In this document: positions 10,503 to 19,879 of the stretch, piece after piece
Position numbering within the stretch: the first letter of the stretch is position 1
Layout: every line of letters begins with the position of its first letter
NCBI RefSeq assembly: GCF_024497955.1
Contig: NZ_JANHKP010000019.1
Location: 78,920 to 142,919, forward strand
From: Streptomyces sp. C10-9-1
GTDB lineage: Bacteria > Actinomycetota > Actinomycetes > Streptomycetales > Streptomycetaceae
Reading direction: 5' to 3'
DNA length: 64,000 nucleotides
The notes under the pieces: generated by a model
Databases searched by the model: none
What the model was told of the DNA's origin: nothing
Seen by the model: the letters and a program-made list of their open reading frames with translations, nothing else
Position numbers and translations under genes: made by a program

Positions 10503-10552
10503 TGCCCGGGTGCCCGGTCTGCCCGGGTGCCCGGTCTGCCCGGGTGCCCGGA
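10503..10552 (+). repeat. Three tandem 17-bp repeats
   Basis: The 17-bp unit TGCCCGGGTGCCCGGTC occurs at 10503-10519 and 10520-10536, with a third copy (10537-10552) differing at its end. It is internally dyad-like and lies between two convergent genes, so it might act in termination. No coding role is seen. Confidence 0.7.
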
Positions 10553-10592
10553 CAGCCCCGGGACGCGTGGCTCCGGGCCCGTGCTCCGCGGA

Positions 10593-11150
10593 TCACCGGT
10601 GCGCGCCGGTCCGCCCCGCCGCATCCGGGCCTGCGGCCGAGGGGCCGAGCGTCCGCTGCATCAGGAGGGTGTCGACCCAGCGGCCGTGCTTGTGGCCGAC
10701 GGCGGCCAGCCGGCCCGCGTCGGCGAAGCCGAGACGGCGGTGCAGGGCGACCGAGGCGCCGTCCCCGGTGTCGGCGATGACGGCGATCATCTGTCGTGCG
10801 TGAGTCCGGGCGCAGGCGGCCAGCAGGGCTTCCAGCAGGGCGCCGCCGATCCCCCGTCCCGTGTGGCCGGGGGCGAGGTAGACCGAGTTCTCGACCGTGT
10901 GCCGATAGGCGGGCCTGGGACGCCACGGGGAGGCATAGGCGTAGCCCACGACCTCGCCGGACAGCTCCGCGACCAGGAAGGGAAGCCCCCGGAGGGCCAG
11001 GTCGTCGAGGCGCCGCTGCCAGTCGGCCACCGGTGGAGGGCTCTCCTCGAAGGTGGCCACGGTATGGCGGACGTAGTGCGTGAAGATCGCGGCCACGGCG
11101 TCCAGATCGGCCGGGACCGCCCGGCGGATCACCGGCTGCACGGGTGTCAT
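10593..11150 (-). CDS. GNAT N-acetyltransferase, phosphinothricin/methionine-sulfoximine acetyltransferase type
   Basis: A 185-aa GNAT enzyme. The acetyl-CoA loop reads GHTGRGIGGALL after NSVYLAP, and the N-terminal segment FTHYVRHTVATFEE is typical of the Pat/MddA-like group that acetylates glutamate-analogue amines. It would act in the cytoplasm, possibly in detoxification. The start is the ATG at 11150; the longer frame lacks family similarity. It is a single gene, and its substrate is not readable from sequence. Confidence 0.85.
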   Translation of the reverse strand: MTPVQPVIRRAVPADLDAVAAIFTHYVRHTVATFEESPPPVADWQRRLDDLALRGLPFLVAELSGEVVGYAYASPWRPRPAYRHTVENSVYLAPGHTGRGIGGALLEALLAACARTHARQMIAVIADTGDGASVALHRRLGFADAGRLAAVGHKHGRWVDTLLMQRTLGPSAAGPDAAGRTGAHR

Positions 11151-11317
11151 GACCGGGGAGTGTAGGCCGTGCCGGACACGCCGCCGGTCCGGGGCCGGGG
11201 CGGGACCGGGAGGCGGCCCGGGCCGCGTGGCTCGCGGCCTCGGCCTCCTCCCGCCCTGTGCCGGCCGGCCCGGGGGCTCCGCCGCCACCCGGGGAAGCGG
11301 TGCCCCTGCCGGTCAGG

Positions 11318-11352
11318 GGCCGCGCCGGGGAACCCGGGGGTCCGGCGCGGCC
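11318..11352. terminator. Hairpin downstream of the wall-anchored protein gene
   Basis: Perfect 11-bp inverted repeat (11318-11328 with 11342-11352, 13-nt loop), 22 bp beyond the stop of the minus-strand LAETG gene. A likely terminator for that gene. Confidence 0.7.
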
Positions 11353-11373
11353 GCTGACCCGGTGCGGTGTGTG

Positions 11374-12468
11374 TCAGACGGTGCCGGGGGCCGTGCCGCG
11401 GCGGCGCACCAGGAACGTGGCGCCCACGCCGACGGCGACGGCGGCGCCACCCGCGAGGGCGATGGCCGGCAGTGCCGAGCTGGAGCCGGTCTCGGCGAGT
11501 CGGCCCTCGGGGGCGATCGGGGTGTTGCCGGTCGGCTTCTGCGGCAGCGGCTTGCTGCCGCCCTGCGGCTTGGCGTCGCCGGTGTCGGTGGGGGTGGATC
11601 CGGCGGCCAGGATGTCGAACTCGTAGTAGCTCTCGTCGTCCGCGTAGACGCAGTTGCCCTCGTCGTCGGCGTACATGCCGATGCTGATGGCGAAGCCGAG
11701 GCCGGCCGGGGCCTTCTTGTCGACGCTCAGGCGCAGGTCGACGGAGAAGGACTCGTGGGCCTTGATGTCGGTGTAGCCGAGGTAGCCGGCGTGCTCGTCC
11801 TCCTCGTCGAGGGAGATGCCGGTCCAGGTGCCGGTGGCCGGGTCCTTGTACTGCAGGGTGAGGTTGCCGGTGTCGACGAAGAAGTCGTTCTCGTCGGTCA
11901 GTGCGGCGAACACGCCGAAGTCGATGCGCTCGTAGCCGTGGTCGGCCTTGTTGTCGACGTTCAGCGTGAAGCCGTGGAAGCCGCTGCCGGCCACGATCGT
12001 GGAGGGCAGGCCGGAGAGGCTGGTGCGCAGGTCGCCGTCGAACCTCATGTCCTCGTCGCTGCACTCCGCCGGACCGGCGGGGCTCGTGGCGGAGGGCGAG
12101 GGCGAGGGCGAGGTGGTGGACCCGCTCTCCGGGGCGGAGTCGTCCGCCGGCTCCTTCTCCTCCTCCTCGTCCGCCGACGTCTTCTCCTCGGCGGCCGGCT
12201 CCTTCTCCTCGTCCGCCGGCGCCTCCTCCTCGGCGGCCGGCTCCTTCTCCTCGTCCGCCGACGTCTTCTCCTCGGCGGGCTTCGCCTCGTCGGCGGCCGG
12301 GGTGGTGTCGTCCGCCGCGGAAGTGGACTCCGCCGGGGCGGGAGCCGTCTGGCTGCCGGAGGACGACGGACCGTTGTCCGTCGCGTACGCGGCCGGAGCT
12401 GCAAGCAGCACGGCCGGCGCTATGGCGGCCGTCGCGGCGGCGAGTGCGAGGGAACGGCGAATCTTCAT
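11374..12468 (-). CDS. Sortase-anchored (LAETG) acidic surface protein
   Basis: A 364-aa wall protein. Residues 1-29 are a Sec signal ending AYA. Residues 35 to about 135 form a highly acidic Glu/Lys/Pro/Ala repeat region; the underlying DNA has a 42-bp period with copies beginning near 12149, 12197 and 12239 on the plus strand. A beta-rich domain of about 170 residues follows. The C-terminus has the sorting motif LAETG, a hydrophobic stretch and the tail RRR, which is the LAXTG form used by class E sortases of Streptomyces. GAGG lies just before the ATG at 12468. It is presumably displayed on the cell wall, function unknown. Confidence 0.9.
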   Translation of the reverse strand: MKIRRSLALAAATAAIAPAVLLAAPAAYATDNGPSSSGSQTAPAPAESTSAADDTTPAADEAKPAEEKTSADEEKEPAAEEEAPADEEKEPAAEEKTSADEEEEKEPADDSAPESGSTTSPSPSPSATSPAGPAECSDEDMRFDGDLRTSLSGLPSTIVAGSGFHGFTLNVDNKADHGYERIDFGVFAALTDENDFFVDTGNLTLQYKDPATGTWTGISLDEEDEHAGYLGYTDIKAHESFSVDLRLSVDKKAPAGLGFAISIGMYADDEGNCVYADDESYYEFDILAAGSTPTDTGDAKPQGGSKPLPQKPTGNTPIAPEGRLAETGSSSALPAIALAGGAAVAVGVGATFLVRRRGTAPGTV

Positions 12469-12540
12469 GTGTACCTCTGAGAGGAAGTGACCGATGCGTC
12501 GCCAGACATGACCAGGTCAACGGGGGAAAGGTTGCATGAT

Positions 12541-12855
12541 CCTCACGCTCTCTTCACGTGGTGTGCGTCACTGCGAGGTGCGCCCCGTGCGGGCAGGAGG
12601 AGTGGGCCGCACCGGCGTCCGCGCCACCGTGCACACCCCCCGGGAGGGCACCACCGCCCGGCGGCCCACGGCTCCGGTCCGGGACCGCCGGGATCCTCCC
12701 CGAAGCCGGCCGCGTGACGCGGATCTGCAAGACTGCCGGGACCGGCCCCGAACTCCGCGGCGGGAGCGGAGCCCCGGCCCAGCCGCGCCTCCTGACCCCT
12801 GCTCACCCGTGGGCACGGTGGCCGGGGCCGCCCGACGAAGGGAGACGCGTCCGTC
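12541..12855. other. Intergenic region before the small lipoprotein gene
   Basis: About 315 bp between divergent genes. It holds the promoters of the wall protein (minus) and the lipoprotein (plus). No ORF in it has convincing codon use or a start site. Confidence 0.4.
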
Positions 12856-13443
12856 GTGGCCGACAGCAACCGGGCCTGGGTGCCCGTGGCCGCCCTCCTC
12901 TCCGTGCTCACGGGATGCGTGAGCAGTGCGGGACCTCATGAGCCGCGGCCCTCGACCGCGCATCACGCCACCCCCCTCGCCCGGCTCGAACCGATCTCCC
13001 CGGGCGGCGGCCCACTCCCCGAGGACGCGGGACGTCTCACCGTCCTGGCCGAGTTCTCCTCCCCGCACGACCGCCTGCTCGCGTACGTGACGGAGGACGC
13101 GTGCGGCCTCCTGAGCGACCCCGGCGGCAGCGCGGAAGGCGGAATCCGCCTGGAGTCGGGCTTTCCCGGCGAGGGTCAGGGAAGCGACGCCTACCCGGGA
13201 GGCCCCTACGGGGCCGTCTCCGGTGCGGACGGTGCCGGGCGCTGGGCTTCCCTGTCATGCAGCAGGAACGCCATGGTGATCGACTACGTCTCCGGCCACC
13301 CGGGGGACCCCGGGAGGACCCGCGGCCACGCCACCCTCACCGAGGTCGCCGGTGACCCGGCGACCACCCGGATCGTCGTCGGGGACACCGGGCTCCGGGG
13401 ACGGATCAGCCGTCAGGCGGCAGCTGCCGCCCACCGGACCTGA
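12856..13443 (+). CDS. Putative lipoprotein of unknown function
   Basis: A 195-aa protein with a short signal and a lipobox-like LTGC at residues 18-21, so probably a membrane-anchored lipoprotein. The mature part has two further Cys (DACG, LSCS) and no domain I know. The start is GTG 12856, preceded by GGGAG at 12839-12843, rather far upstream. It converges on disA with only 21 bp between stops. Confidence 0.6.
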   Translation: MADSNRAWVPVAALLSVLTGCVSSAGPHEPRPSTAHHATPLARLEPISPGGGPLPEDAGRLTVLAEFSSPHDRLLAYVTEDACGLLSDPGGSAEGGIRLESGFPGEGQGSDAYPGGPYGAVSGADGAGRWASLSCSRNAMVIDYVSGHPGDPGRTRGHATLTEVAGDPATTRIVVGDTGLRGRISRQAAAAAHRT

Positions 13444-13464
13444 CGCCCTCGCACGGGGAGTCCC

Positions 13465-14616
13465 TCAGACGTAGCGCTCCAGGATCGACGACTCCGCCAG
13501 CCGGGACAGGCCCTCGCGGACGCTGCGGGCGCGTGCCTCGCCCACGCCGTCCACCGCCTGGAGGTCGTCCACACTGGCCGCGAGCAGCTTCTGCAGGCCG
13601 CCGAAGTGCTCCACCAGGCGCTCGATGATCGCGCCGGGCAGCCGGGGGACCTTCGCCAGCAGGCGGTAGCCCCGCGGGGACACCGCCGAGTCCAGGGTCT
13701 CGGGCGACCCGCTATACCCCAGGGCACGCGCCACCACGGGCAGTTCCAGCAGCTCGGTGTGGCTCAGGGCGTCCAGGTCGGCGAGCGCCTCGTGGACCGT
13801 GCGCGAGCGCTGGGAGCCGCGGCCCGTGCCCGTCCGGGGGGCGGTGGCCTCGGGCGCGTAGTCCCGCACGACCAGCTCCCGCTCGGGCTCCACTCCCGCG
13901 ATCAGCTCGTCCAGCTGGAGGGCGAGCAGCCGGCCGTCGGTGCCCAGCTCCACCACGTACTCGGCGATCTCGGTGGCGATGCGGCGCACCATCTCCAGCC
14001 GCTGCGCCACGGCCGTGACGTCCCGGACCGTGACCAGGTCCTCGATCTCCAGCGCGGAGAGCGTGCCCGCCACCTCGTCCAGGCGCAGCTTGTAGCGCTC
14101 CAGGGTGGCCAGGGCCTGGTTGGCCCGGGAGAGGATCGCCGCGGACTCCTCCAGGACGCGGCGCTCGCCGTCCACGTAGAGCGCGATCAGGCGCATCGAC
14201 TGGGAGACCGACACCACCGGGAAGCCGCACTGCCGGGAGACCCGGTCCGCGGTGCGGTGGCGGGTGCCGGTCTCCTCGGTGGGGATGGAGGCGTCCGGGA
14301 CCAGCTGCACCCCGGCCCGGTGGATCTTGGAGATGTCCTTGTCGAGGATGAGCGCGCCGTCCAGCTTGCACAGCTCGCGCAGCCGGGTCGCGGTGAACTC
14401 GACGTCCAGCACGAAGCCGCCGGTGCACATCGACTCGACCGTCCTGTCGAGGCCGAGGACGATCAGTCCTCCGGTGTTGCCCCGCAGGATGCGCTCCAGT
14501 CCGTCCCGCAGCGCGGTGCCCGGGGCGACCGCGCTCAGGGCCGCGCGGATCTGCGCTTCGTTGCCCGTGCCTTGGCCGGACTTTCCGGGTGCTGCTGCCC
14601 CGTCCTTGGCTGCCAC
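13465..14616 (-). CDS. disA: DNA integrity scanning protein DisA, diadenylate cyclase
   Basis: A 383-aa protein with the DisA layout: an N-terminal DAC domain making c-di-AMP from two ATP, with DGALILDKD and GTRHRTA (DGA and RHR active-site motifs), a helical middle, and a C-terminal HhH DNA-binding domain (DLQAVDGVGEARARSV). It scans DNA for branched structures; c-di-AMP in Streptomyces also controls wall hydrolases and ion balance. It is downstream of radA on the same strand, separated by 81 bp, as in many bacteria where RadA modulates DisA. Confidence 0.97.
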   Translation of the reverse strand: MAAKDGAAAPGKSGQGTGNEAQIRAALSAVAPGTALRDGLERILRGNTGGLIVLGLDRTVESMCTGGFVLDVEFTATRLRELCKLDGALILDKDISKIHRAGVQLVPDASIPTEETGTRHRTADRVSRQCGFPVVSVSQSMRLIALYVDGERRVLEESAAILSRANQALATLERYKLRLDEVAGTLSALEIEDLVTVRDVTAVAQRLEMVRRIATEIAEYVVELGTDGRLLALQLDELIAGVEPERELVVRDYAPEATAPRTGTGRGSQRSRTVHEALADLDALSHTELLELPVVARALGYSGSPETLDSAVSPRGYRLLAKVPRLPGAIIERLVEHFGGLQKLLAASVDDLQAVDGVGEARARSVREGLSRLAESSILERYV

Positions 14617-14697
14617 TGCACTCCTCCGGCTCGTACGGGTGGGCGAGACCAGGGCAAAGTCTACCGGCGAGCCCCGTCGTCCCGTGGGGACTACGTC

Positions 14698-16095
14698 TCA
14701 GGCGCCTTCGGGCGCCTTCCTCCGGCCACGGGGGAGGACCCGCAGGGCATCGCCCATGTCGGCGACCTCCGTGACCTTCATCCCGGCCGGCACACGCCCC
14801 GGATCGGCCGGGACGAGCGCGTGGGTGAAGCCCAGGCGGTGGGCCTCGGCCAGCCTGCGCTGGACGCCCGTGACCCGTCTGACCTCGCCCGCGAGGCCGA
14901 CCTCGCCGATCGCCACCAGGTTCTTGGGCAGCGGGGTGTCGCTCGCCGCCGAGGCCAGGGCGAGGGCGACGGCGAGGTCCGCGGCCGGCTCGGAGAGCTT
15001 CACGCCGCCCACCGTGGCGCTGTAGATGTCCCGTTTGCCCAGGGACGAGATCCGGCCACGCTGCTCCAGCACGGCGAGCATCATCGAGACCCGCGAGGTC
15101 TCCAGCCCGGAGGTGGTGCGCCGGGGCGAGGGGATCTGGGAGTCGACCGTCAGGGCCTGCACCTCGGCGACGAGCGGGCGGCGGCCCTCCAGGGTCACGG
15201 TCAGACAGGTGCCCGGGACCGGCTCGGCGCGCCGTGTCAGGAAGAGGCCCGAGGGGTCGGCGAGGCCGGTGATCCCCTCGTCGTGCAGCTCGAAGCAGCC
15301 CACCTCGTCGGTCGCCCCGTAGCGGTTCTTCACACCCCGCACCAGCCGGAGCCGGGCGTGCCGGTCGCCCTCGAAGTGGAGCACCACGTCGACCAGGTGC
15401 TCCAGCAGCCGCGGGCCCGCGATGGCGCCGTCCTTGGTGACGTGGCCGACCAGCAGCGTGGACATGCCGCGCTCCTTGGAGGCCCGGATCAGCGCGCCCG
15501 CCACCTCGCGCACCTGGGCCATGCCGCCCGGCGCGCCGTCGATCTCCGGGGACGCCACCGTCTGCACCGAGTCCAGGACCAGCAGGGAGGGCTTGACGGC
15601 GTCCAGGTGGCCCAGCACCGAGGAGAGGTCCGTCTCCGCGGCCAGGTACAGGTGGTCGTGCAGGGCGCCGATGCGGTCGGCGCGCAGCCGCACCTGGCTC
15701 GCCGACTCCTCGCCGGTGACGTAGAGGGTGGGGCGCTCCTCGCTCGCGGCCCTGGCCGCCACGTCGAGCAGCAGGGTGGACTTGCCCACCCCCGGCTCGC
15801 CCGCCAGCAGGACCACGGCGCCGGGCACCAGCCCGCCGCCGAGCACCCGGTCGAGCTCGTCCACCCCCGTGCTGCGGGCGGCGGCCTGCCGACCGTCGAC
15901 CTGGCCGATGGGCAGCGCGGCGCTGGTCACCCGCCCCGCGGCGGTGGTGCGGACGGCCGGTGCGCCCTGCTCCTCGACGGTGCCCCACGCCTGGCACTCG
16001 GGGCAGCGGCCGAGCCACTTCGCGGTGGTCCAGCCGCACTCGGTGCAGCGGTAGGCGGGGCGGTCCTTCGCGGACCTGGTACGGGCAGCAGCCAT
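14698..16095 (-). CDS. radA: DNA repair protein RadA (Sms)
   Basis: A 465-aa protein with an N-terminal zinc finger (CTECGW...CPECQAWG), a RecA-like ATPase with Walker A GEPGVGKST, the RadA-specific KNRYG motif and a C-terminal Lon-like domain. It drives branch migration in homologous recombination. The ATG at 16095 is used; a GTG 6 nt upstream is also possible and neither has a good ribosome site. It is the leading gene of the radA-disA pair. Confidence 0.96.
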   Translation of the reverse strand: MAAARTRSAKDRPAYRCTECGWTTAKWLGRCPECQAWGTVEEQGAPAVRTTAAGRVTSAALPIGQVDGRQAAARSTGVDELDRVLGGGLVPGAVVLLAGEPGVGKSTLLLDVAARAASEERPTLYVTGEESASQVRLRADRIGALHDHLYLAAETDLSSVLGHLDAVKPSLLVLDSVQTVASPEIDGAPGGMAQVREVAGALIRASKERGMSTLLVGHVTKDGAIAGPRLLEHLVDVVLHFEGDRHARLRLVRGVKNRYGATDEVGCFELHDEGITGLADPSGLFLTRRAEPVPGTCLTVTLEGRRPLVAEVQALTVDSQIPSPRRTTSGLETSRVSMMLAVLEQRGRISSLGKRDIYSATVGGVKLSEPAADLAVALALASAASDTPLPKNLVAIGEVGLAGEVRRVTGVQRRLAEAHRLGFTHALVPADPGRVPAGMKVTEVADMGDALRVLPRGRRKAPEGA

Positions 16096-16292
16096 GGGCA
16101 CACCGTATCGGTGCCCGCCGACACCCCGGCCGCGGCGGCCCGCGCCCGGCCCGGGCGCGCTGCGGAACCCGGCGTGCGCCGTTCCCCGCCGTGGTCCGCC
16201 CCCGCTCCCCCTCGGGCTCCATGTTCACCCTTAGGGGTTAAAAGCGCTCAAGCGGTGCGAAGGGGCTGCGCCCCTGCCCCTACGGTCACGGA

Positions 16293-17981
16293 GTGACGAG
16301 CAGCAGGCTGGAACCCCCGTCCCGCACCACCGGCGCACACCGGGCGCGCCGCCGTCCGGTGCGTACCACGTCGGCGCGGTCCGCCGCGCGCCACGAGCCG
16401 TATCTCGACGGCCTGTTCACCTACTGCCTCTCCGTGCTGTGCGACCGCGGGGCGGCGACCGCGGCGCTGGGCGAGGTGCTCGCCGCCGCCGACCGCCACC
16501 GCGGACGCTGCCCCTCGGGCGAGGAGCGCCGCAGGGCCTGGCTCTACGCGCTGGCCCGCTGGGCCTGCCTGCGCCGGATGGCCGAGGACCGGCGCAGGCG
16601 CCCCGGGGCGCACTCCGGTCGCGTCCGCTCCGTCCCCGACCCCGCGCAGGACGAGGAGCTGCGCGCCGAGCTGGCCCGCCTCGCGTGGCCGGAGGCGGCC
16701 GGTACCACCCCCGAGCAGCGGGAGGCGCTGGAGCTCTCGGTCCGCCACGGCCTCGGGCCCGCGGAGGTGGCCGCCGTCCTCGGGCTGGGCACCACGGCCG
16801 CACGGGAGCTGCTGGCTTCCGCGGCCTGCGAGCTGGAGCGCACGCGCGCGGCCCTCGCCGTCGTCGAGAAGGGCACCTGCCCGGCCGTCGCCCGCCTCGC
16901 GGGGGACAGCCGGGTGCTGGTCTCGGCCGCGCTGCGGCGCGAGCTGGTGCGCCACGTCGACGACTGCCCCCGCTGCCGCCGGGCGGCGGAGCGGGAGGGC
17001 GCGGGCGGGCCCTGGCCCGGTTCCTGCCGGACCCCGGCCGCGCTGCCGCTGGTCCAGGCCCCGCGCTCCGCCGCGTACCTCGCCGCGCTCCCCGCCTCCC
17101 GGGCCCGGTCCTCCGGGCCCCGGCTCGGCCCGGACGGCTTCCCGCTGGACGCCAGGGACCAGGCGGCCCGGCGGGACCGCCTGCGCGCCCGGGCCGTGAC
17201 CACGACCGTCGTGGCCACCGTCGTGGCGGCCCCGGTGCTCGCGCTGTGGGCGGCCTACCGCTCGGAGCCGCCCGCGGAGGAGGGGGAGCGCGCCACCGCG
17301 GTCAGCGCCGAGGAGGCCGAGGGCGGCGAGGACGGCGGCTACGGGCGCTACGAGAACGCGGGCAGCGCCAACGCGGGGTCCGGCCCCCGCCTCTCCCCGG
17401 GCCGCGACCGGCCCGCGGTCTCCGTCGAGGTGGTCGGCACCGGGACCCCCTCGCCGCCGTCCGCGCACGACCGGGGCCCCGGCCGGCTCACCGTCCGGGC
17501 ACGGTCCGCGGGCGGGGCCACGCTGGTCACCCTGTCCGCCTCCGGCGCGTCGCCGGTCGCGTGGCGGTGGCGGACGGACGCCTTCTGGCTGGTCGCCGAC
17601 CGGAGCTCCGGCGTCCTGGAACCGGGCGAAACGATCACTCTCCGCATCACGGTGGACGCCTCGCGCCAGCCCTCCGGACCGTGGCGGGCCCGGATGGGCG
17701 TCGACCCCTCCGGGTTCGTCGTCGTCCTGCGGGGCAGCGGCCCGCAGCCGGGAACACCCCCGCCGCCCGCCCCCGGCCCGGACCCCGTGCCGGAGCCCTC
17801 CGATCCGCCGCCGTCGCCGGACCCCTCCGGACCCGGTCCGGACCCCTCGCCGGAGCCCTCCGATCCGCCGCCCTCGCCGGAGCCCTCCGAGCCCGTGCCG
17901 TCGCCGGACCCCTCCGGCGGGGGGCAGTCGCCCTCCCCCCGGCCGTCGGCGGAGGACCCGTCGCCGGACCCGGCGGGATGA
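16293..17981 (+). CDS. Membrane protein with sigma-factor-like N-terminus, zinc-finger motif and extracellular beta domain
   Basis: A 562-aa multidomain protein. Residues about 30-190 resemble a degenerate ECF sigma factor: an RRRAWLYALARWACL helix and a region-4-like helix-turn-helix (LGPAEVAAVLGLGTTAARELL). A zf-HC2-type motif follows (HVDDCPRCRR, about residue 220), as in anti-sigma factors. One transmembrane helix (about residues 300-320) precedes an acidic linker, a BACON-like beta domain (about 370-480) and a C-terminal tail of Pro/Ser/Asp/Glu repeats. The GTG at 16293 has CGGAG-like bases just upstream. A signalling role across the membrane is suggested by the layout but not proven. 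Confidence 0.7.
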   Translation: MTSSRLEPPSRTTGAHRARRRPVRTTSARSAARHEPYLDGLFTYCLSVLCDRGAATAALGEVLAAADRHRGRCPSGEERRRAWLYALARWACLRRMAEDRRRRPGAHSGRVRSVPDPAQDEELRAELARLAWPEAAGTTPEQREALELSVRHGLGPAEVAAVLGLGTTAARELLASAACELERTRAALAVVEKGTCPAVARLAGDSRVLVSAALRRELVRHVDDCPRCRRAAEREGAGGPWPGSCRTPAALPLVQAPRSAAYLAALPASRARSSGPRLGPDGFPLDARDQAARRDRLRARAVTTTVVATVVAAPVLALWAAYRSEPPAEEGERATAVSAEEAEGGEDGGYGRYENAGSANAGSGPRLSPGRDRPAVSVEVVGTGTPSPPSAHDRGPGRLTVRARSAGGATLVTLSASGASPVAWRWRTDAFWLVADRSSGVLEPGETITLRITVDASRQPSGPWRARMGVDPSGFVVVLRGSGPQPGTPPPPAPGPDPVPEPSDPPPSPDPSGPGPDPSPEPSDPPPSPEPSEPVPSPDPSGGGQSPSPRPSAEDPSPDPAG

Positions 17982-18049
17982 GCGTCCCCGGGCCGCCCTC
18001 CGCCGGACGGGCCCGGCGGTCGCCGTCCGCGGGGCCCGCCGGGGGCGCG

Positions 18050-18883
18050 TCAGCCCTTCGCGCCGTCCGCGGTCTCCGCGGGGGGAGGGTCCGCCGGGTG
18101 CGGGGCCACCAGCGGCAGCGAGGAGGCGAGGCGGGCCTCGCACAGCTCCACCAGCACCTCGTAGGCCGCCTTGCCCATGAGCTCGGTCAGCTCGGCCCGG
18201 TAGCTCACGTAGACCGGTTCGCCGGCCCCGTGCGCCGAGGTCGCGGAGGTGCACCACCAGTGCAGGTCGTGACCGCCCGGGCCCCAGCCCCGGCGGTCGT
18301 ACTCCCCGATGGAGATCTGGAGCACCCGGGAGTCGTCGGGCCGCTCGATCCAGTCGTAGGTGCGGCGCACGGGCAGCTGCCAGCACACGTCGGGCTTGGT
18401 CTCCAGCGGCTCCCGGCCCTCCCGCAGGGCCAGGATGTGCAGCGCGCAGCCCGCACCGCCCGGGAAGCCGGGACGGTTCTGGAAGATGCAGGAGCCCTTC
18501 CAGCGGCGGGTCTGGCGCTCCCCGTCCTCGTCCTGCTGCACCCAGCCGGTGCCGGTGCCCGTCTCGTGGAACTGCCAGAGCTCCGGGGTGAGGCGCGCCA
18601 CGTGCTCCGACACCCGCCGCTCGTCGTCCTCGTCCGAGAAGTGGGCGCCCAGCGTGCAGCACCCGTCGTCGGCGCGGCCCGCCCGGATGCCCTGGCAGCC
18701 GCTGCCGAAGATGCAGGTCCAGCGGGAGGTCAGCCAGGTCAGGTCGCAGCGGAAGACCTGCTCGGGGTCGGCGGGGTCGGGGAACTCCGCCCACGCCCGG
18801 GCGAAGTCCAGGCCCTTCTCGTCCTGCTCGGTCACCGGGCCGGGGGCTGTTTTGCCCGGCTTCGTCTTGTTCGTCTTTGGCAC
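18050..18883 (-). CDS. Cysteine-rich cytoplasmic protein of unknown function
   Basis: A 277-aa protein with about ten Cys in conserved-looking groups (CDLTW, WTCIFGSGCQGI, DDGCCTLGAHF, GSCIFQ, GAGCALH, DVCWQL, HWWCTS). This pattern suggests a bound metal or Fe-S cluster, as in the YkgJ-type Cys-rich proteins, but I cannot assign the family firmly. The start is GTG 18883, giving a Lys-rich N-terminus. It is divergent from the Ppx/GppA gene with only 40 bp between starts. Confidence 0.65.
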   Translation of the reverse strand: MPKTNKTKPGKTAPGPVTEQDEKGLDFARAWAEFPDPADPEQVFRCDLTWLTSRWTCIFGSGCQGIRAGRADDGCCTLGAHFSDEDDERRVSEHVARLTPELWQFHETGTGTGWVQQDEDGERQTRRWKGSCIFQNRPGFPGGAGCALHILALREGREPLETKPDVCWQLPVRRTYDWIERPDDSRVLQISIGEYDRRGWGPGGHDLHWWCTSATSAHGAGEPVYVSYRAELTELMGKAAYEVLVELCEARLASSLPLVAPHPADPPPAETADGAKG

Positions 18884-18923
18884 GGCTCCAGCGTATGCGC
18901 GAGACCGCAGTAGCGTTCCGCCC

Positions 18924-19856
18924 ATGAGACTCGGAGTCCTCGACGTCGGATCGAACACGGTGCACCTGCTCGCAGTGGACGCCCACCCGGGCGCCCGCCC
19001 CCTGCCCGCGCACTCGCACAAGGCGGAACTCCGCCTCGCGGAGCTGCTGGACGAGGCGGGCGCCATCTCGCCCGAGGGCGTCGACGAGCTGGTCAAGACC
19101 ATCGGCGAAGCGCAGCACGCCGCCGAGGACCAGGGGTGCGAGGAGGTGCTGGCCTTCGCGACCTCGGCCGTGCGCGAGGCCGTCAACGCCGAGGCCGTCC
19201 TGGCCCGGGTGAAGGACGAGACCGGGGTGGACCTGACCGTCCTGTCCGGTGAGGAGGAGGCGCGGCTGACCTTCCTCGCCGCCCGCCGCTGGTTCGGCTG
19301 GTCCGCGGGCCGTCTGCTCGTGCTGGACATCGGCGGCGGTTCGCTGGAGGTCGCCTACGGCATGGACGAGGAGCCCGACGCGGCCGTCTCGCTGCCCCTC
19401 GGCGCCGGGCGGCTGACCGCCAGCCTGCTGCCCGGGGACCCGCCGGACCCCGAGGACGTCCGGGCGCTGCGCCGCCATGTGCGCACCGAGATCGCCCGCA
19501 CCGTCGGGGAGTTCAGCCGGCTCGGCCGCCCCGACCACATCGTGGCCACCTCGAAGACCTTCAAGCAGCTCGCCAGGATCGCCGGTGCCGCGCGGTCCGC
19601 GGAGGGCCTGTACGTGCAGCGGGACCTGAGTCGTTCGTCACTCGCCGAGTGGCTCCCCCGGCTCGGTGCGATGACCGTCGAGGAGCGCGCCGCCCTCCCG
19701 GGCGTCTCCCCGGGCCGGGCGGCCCAGCTGCTGGCGGGCGCCCTGGTCGCCGAGGCCGCGATGGACCTCTTCGGCGCCGCCGAGCTGGAGATCTGCCCCT
19801 GGGCCCTGCGCGAGGGAGTCATCCTGCGCCGCCTCGATCACCTCCCGGCCCGCTGA
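18924..19856 (+). CDS. Ppx/GppA-family exopolyphosphatase/pppGpp phosphohydrolase
   Basis: A 310-aa actin-fold phosphatase. Phosphate-binding motifs are visible: LDVGSNTVHLL at the N-terminus, TSAVREAVN, and LDIGGGSLEV in the middle. Members hydrolyse polyphosphate or pppGpp. The protein is the short actinobacterial form, without the C-terminal HD-like domain. It is followed 23 bp later by the epimerase gene on the same strand, so they may be co-transcribed. Confidence 0.92.
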   Translation: MRLGVLDVGSNTVHLLAVDAHPGARPLPAHSHKAELRLAELLDEAGAISPEGVDELVKTIGEAQHAAEDQGCEEVLAFATSAVREAVNAEAVLARVKDETGVDLTVLSGEEEARLTFLAARRWFGWSAGRLLVLDIGGGSLEVAYGMDEEPDAAVSLPLGAGRLTASLLPGDPPDPEDVRALRRHVRTEIARTVGEFSRLGRPDHIVATSKTFKQLARIAGAARSAEGLYVQRDLSRSSLAEWLPRLGAMTVEERAALPGVSPGRAAQLLAGALVAEAAMDLFGAAELEICPWALREGVILRRLDHLPAR

Positions 19857-19879
19857 GCGGCCCCCGTAGGCTGTCTCCC

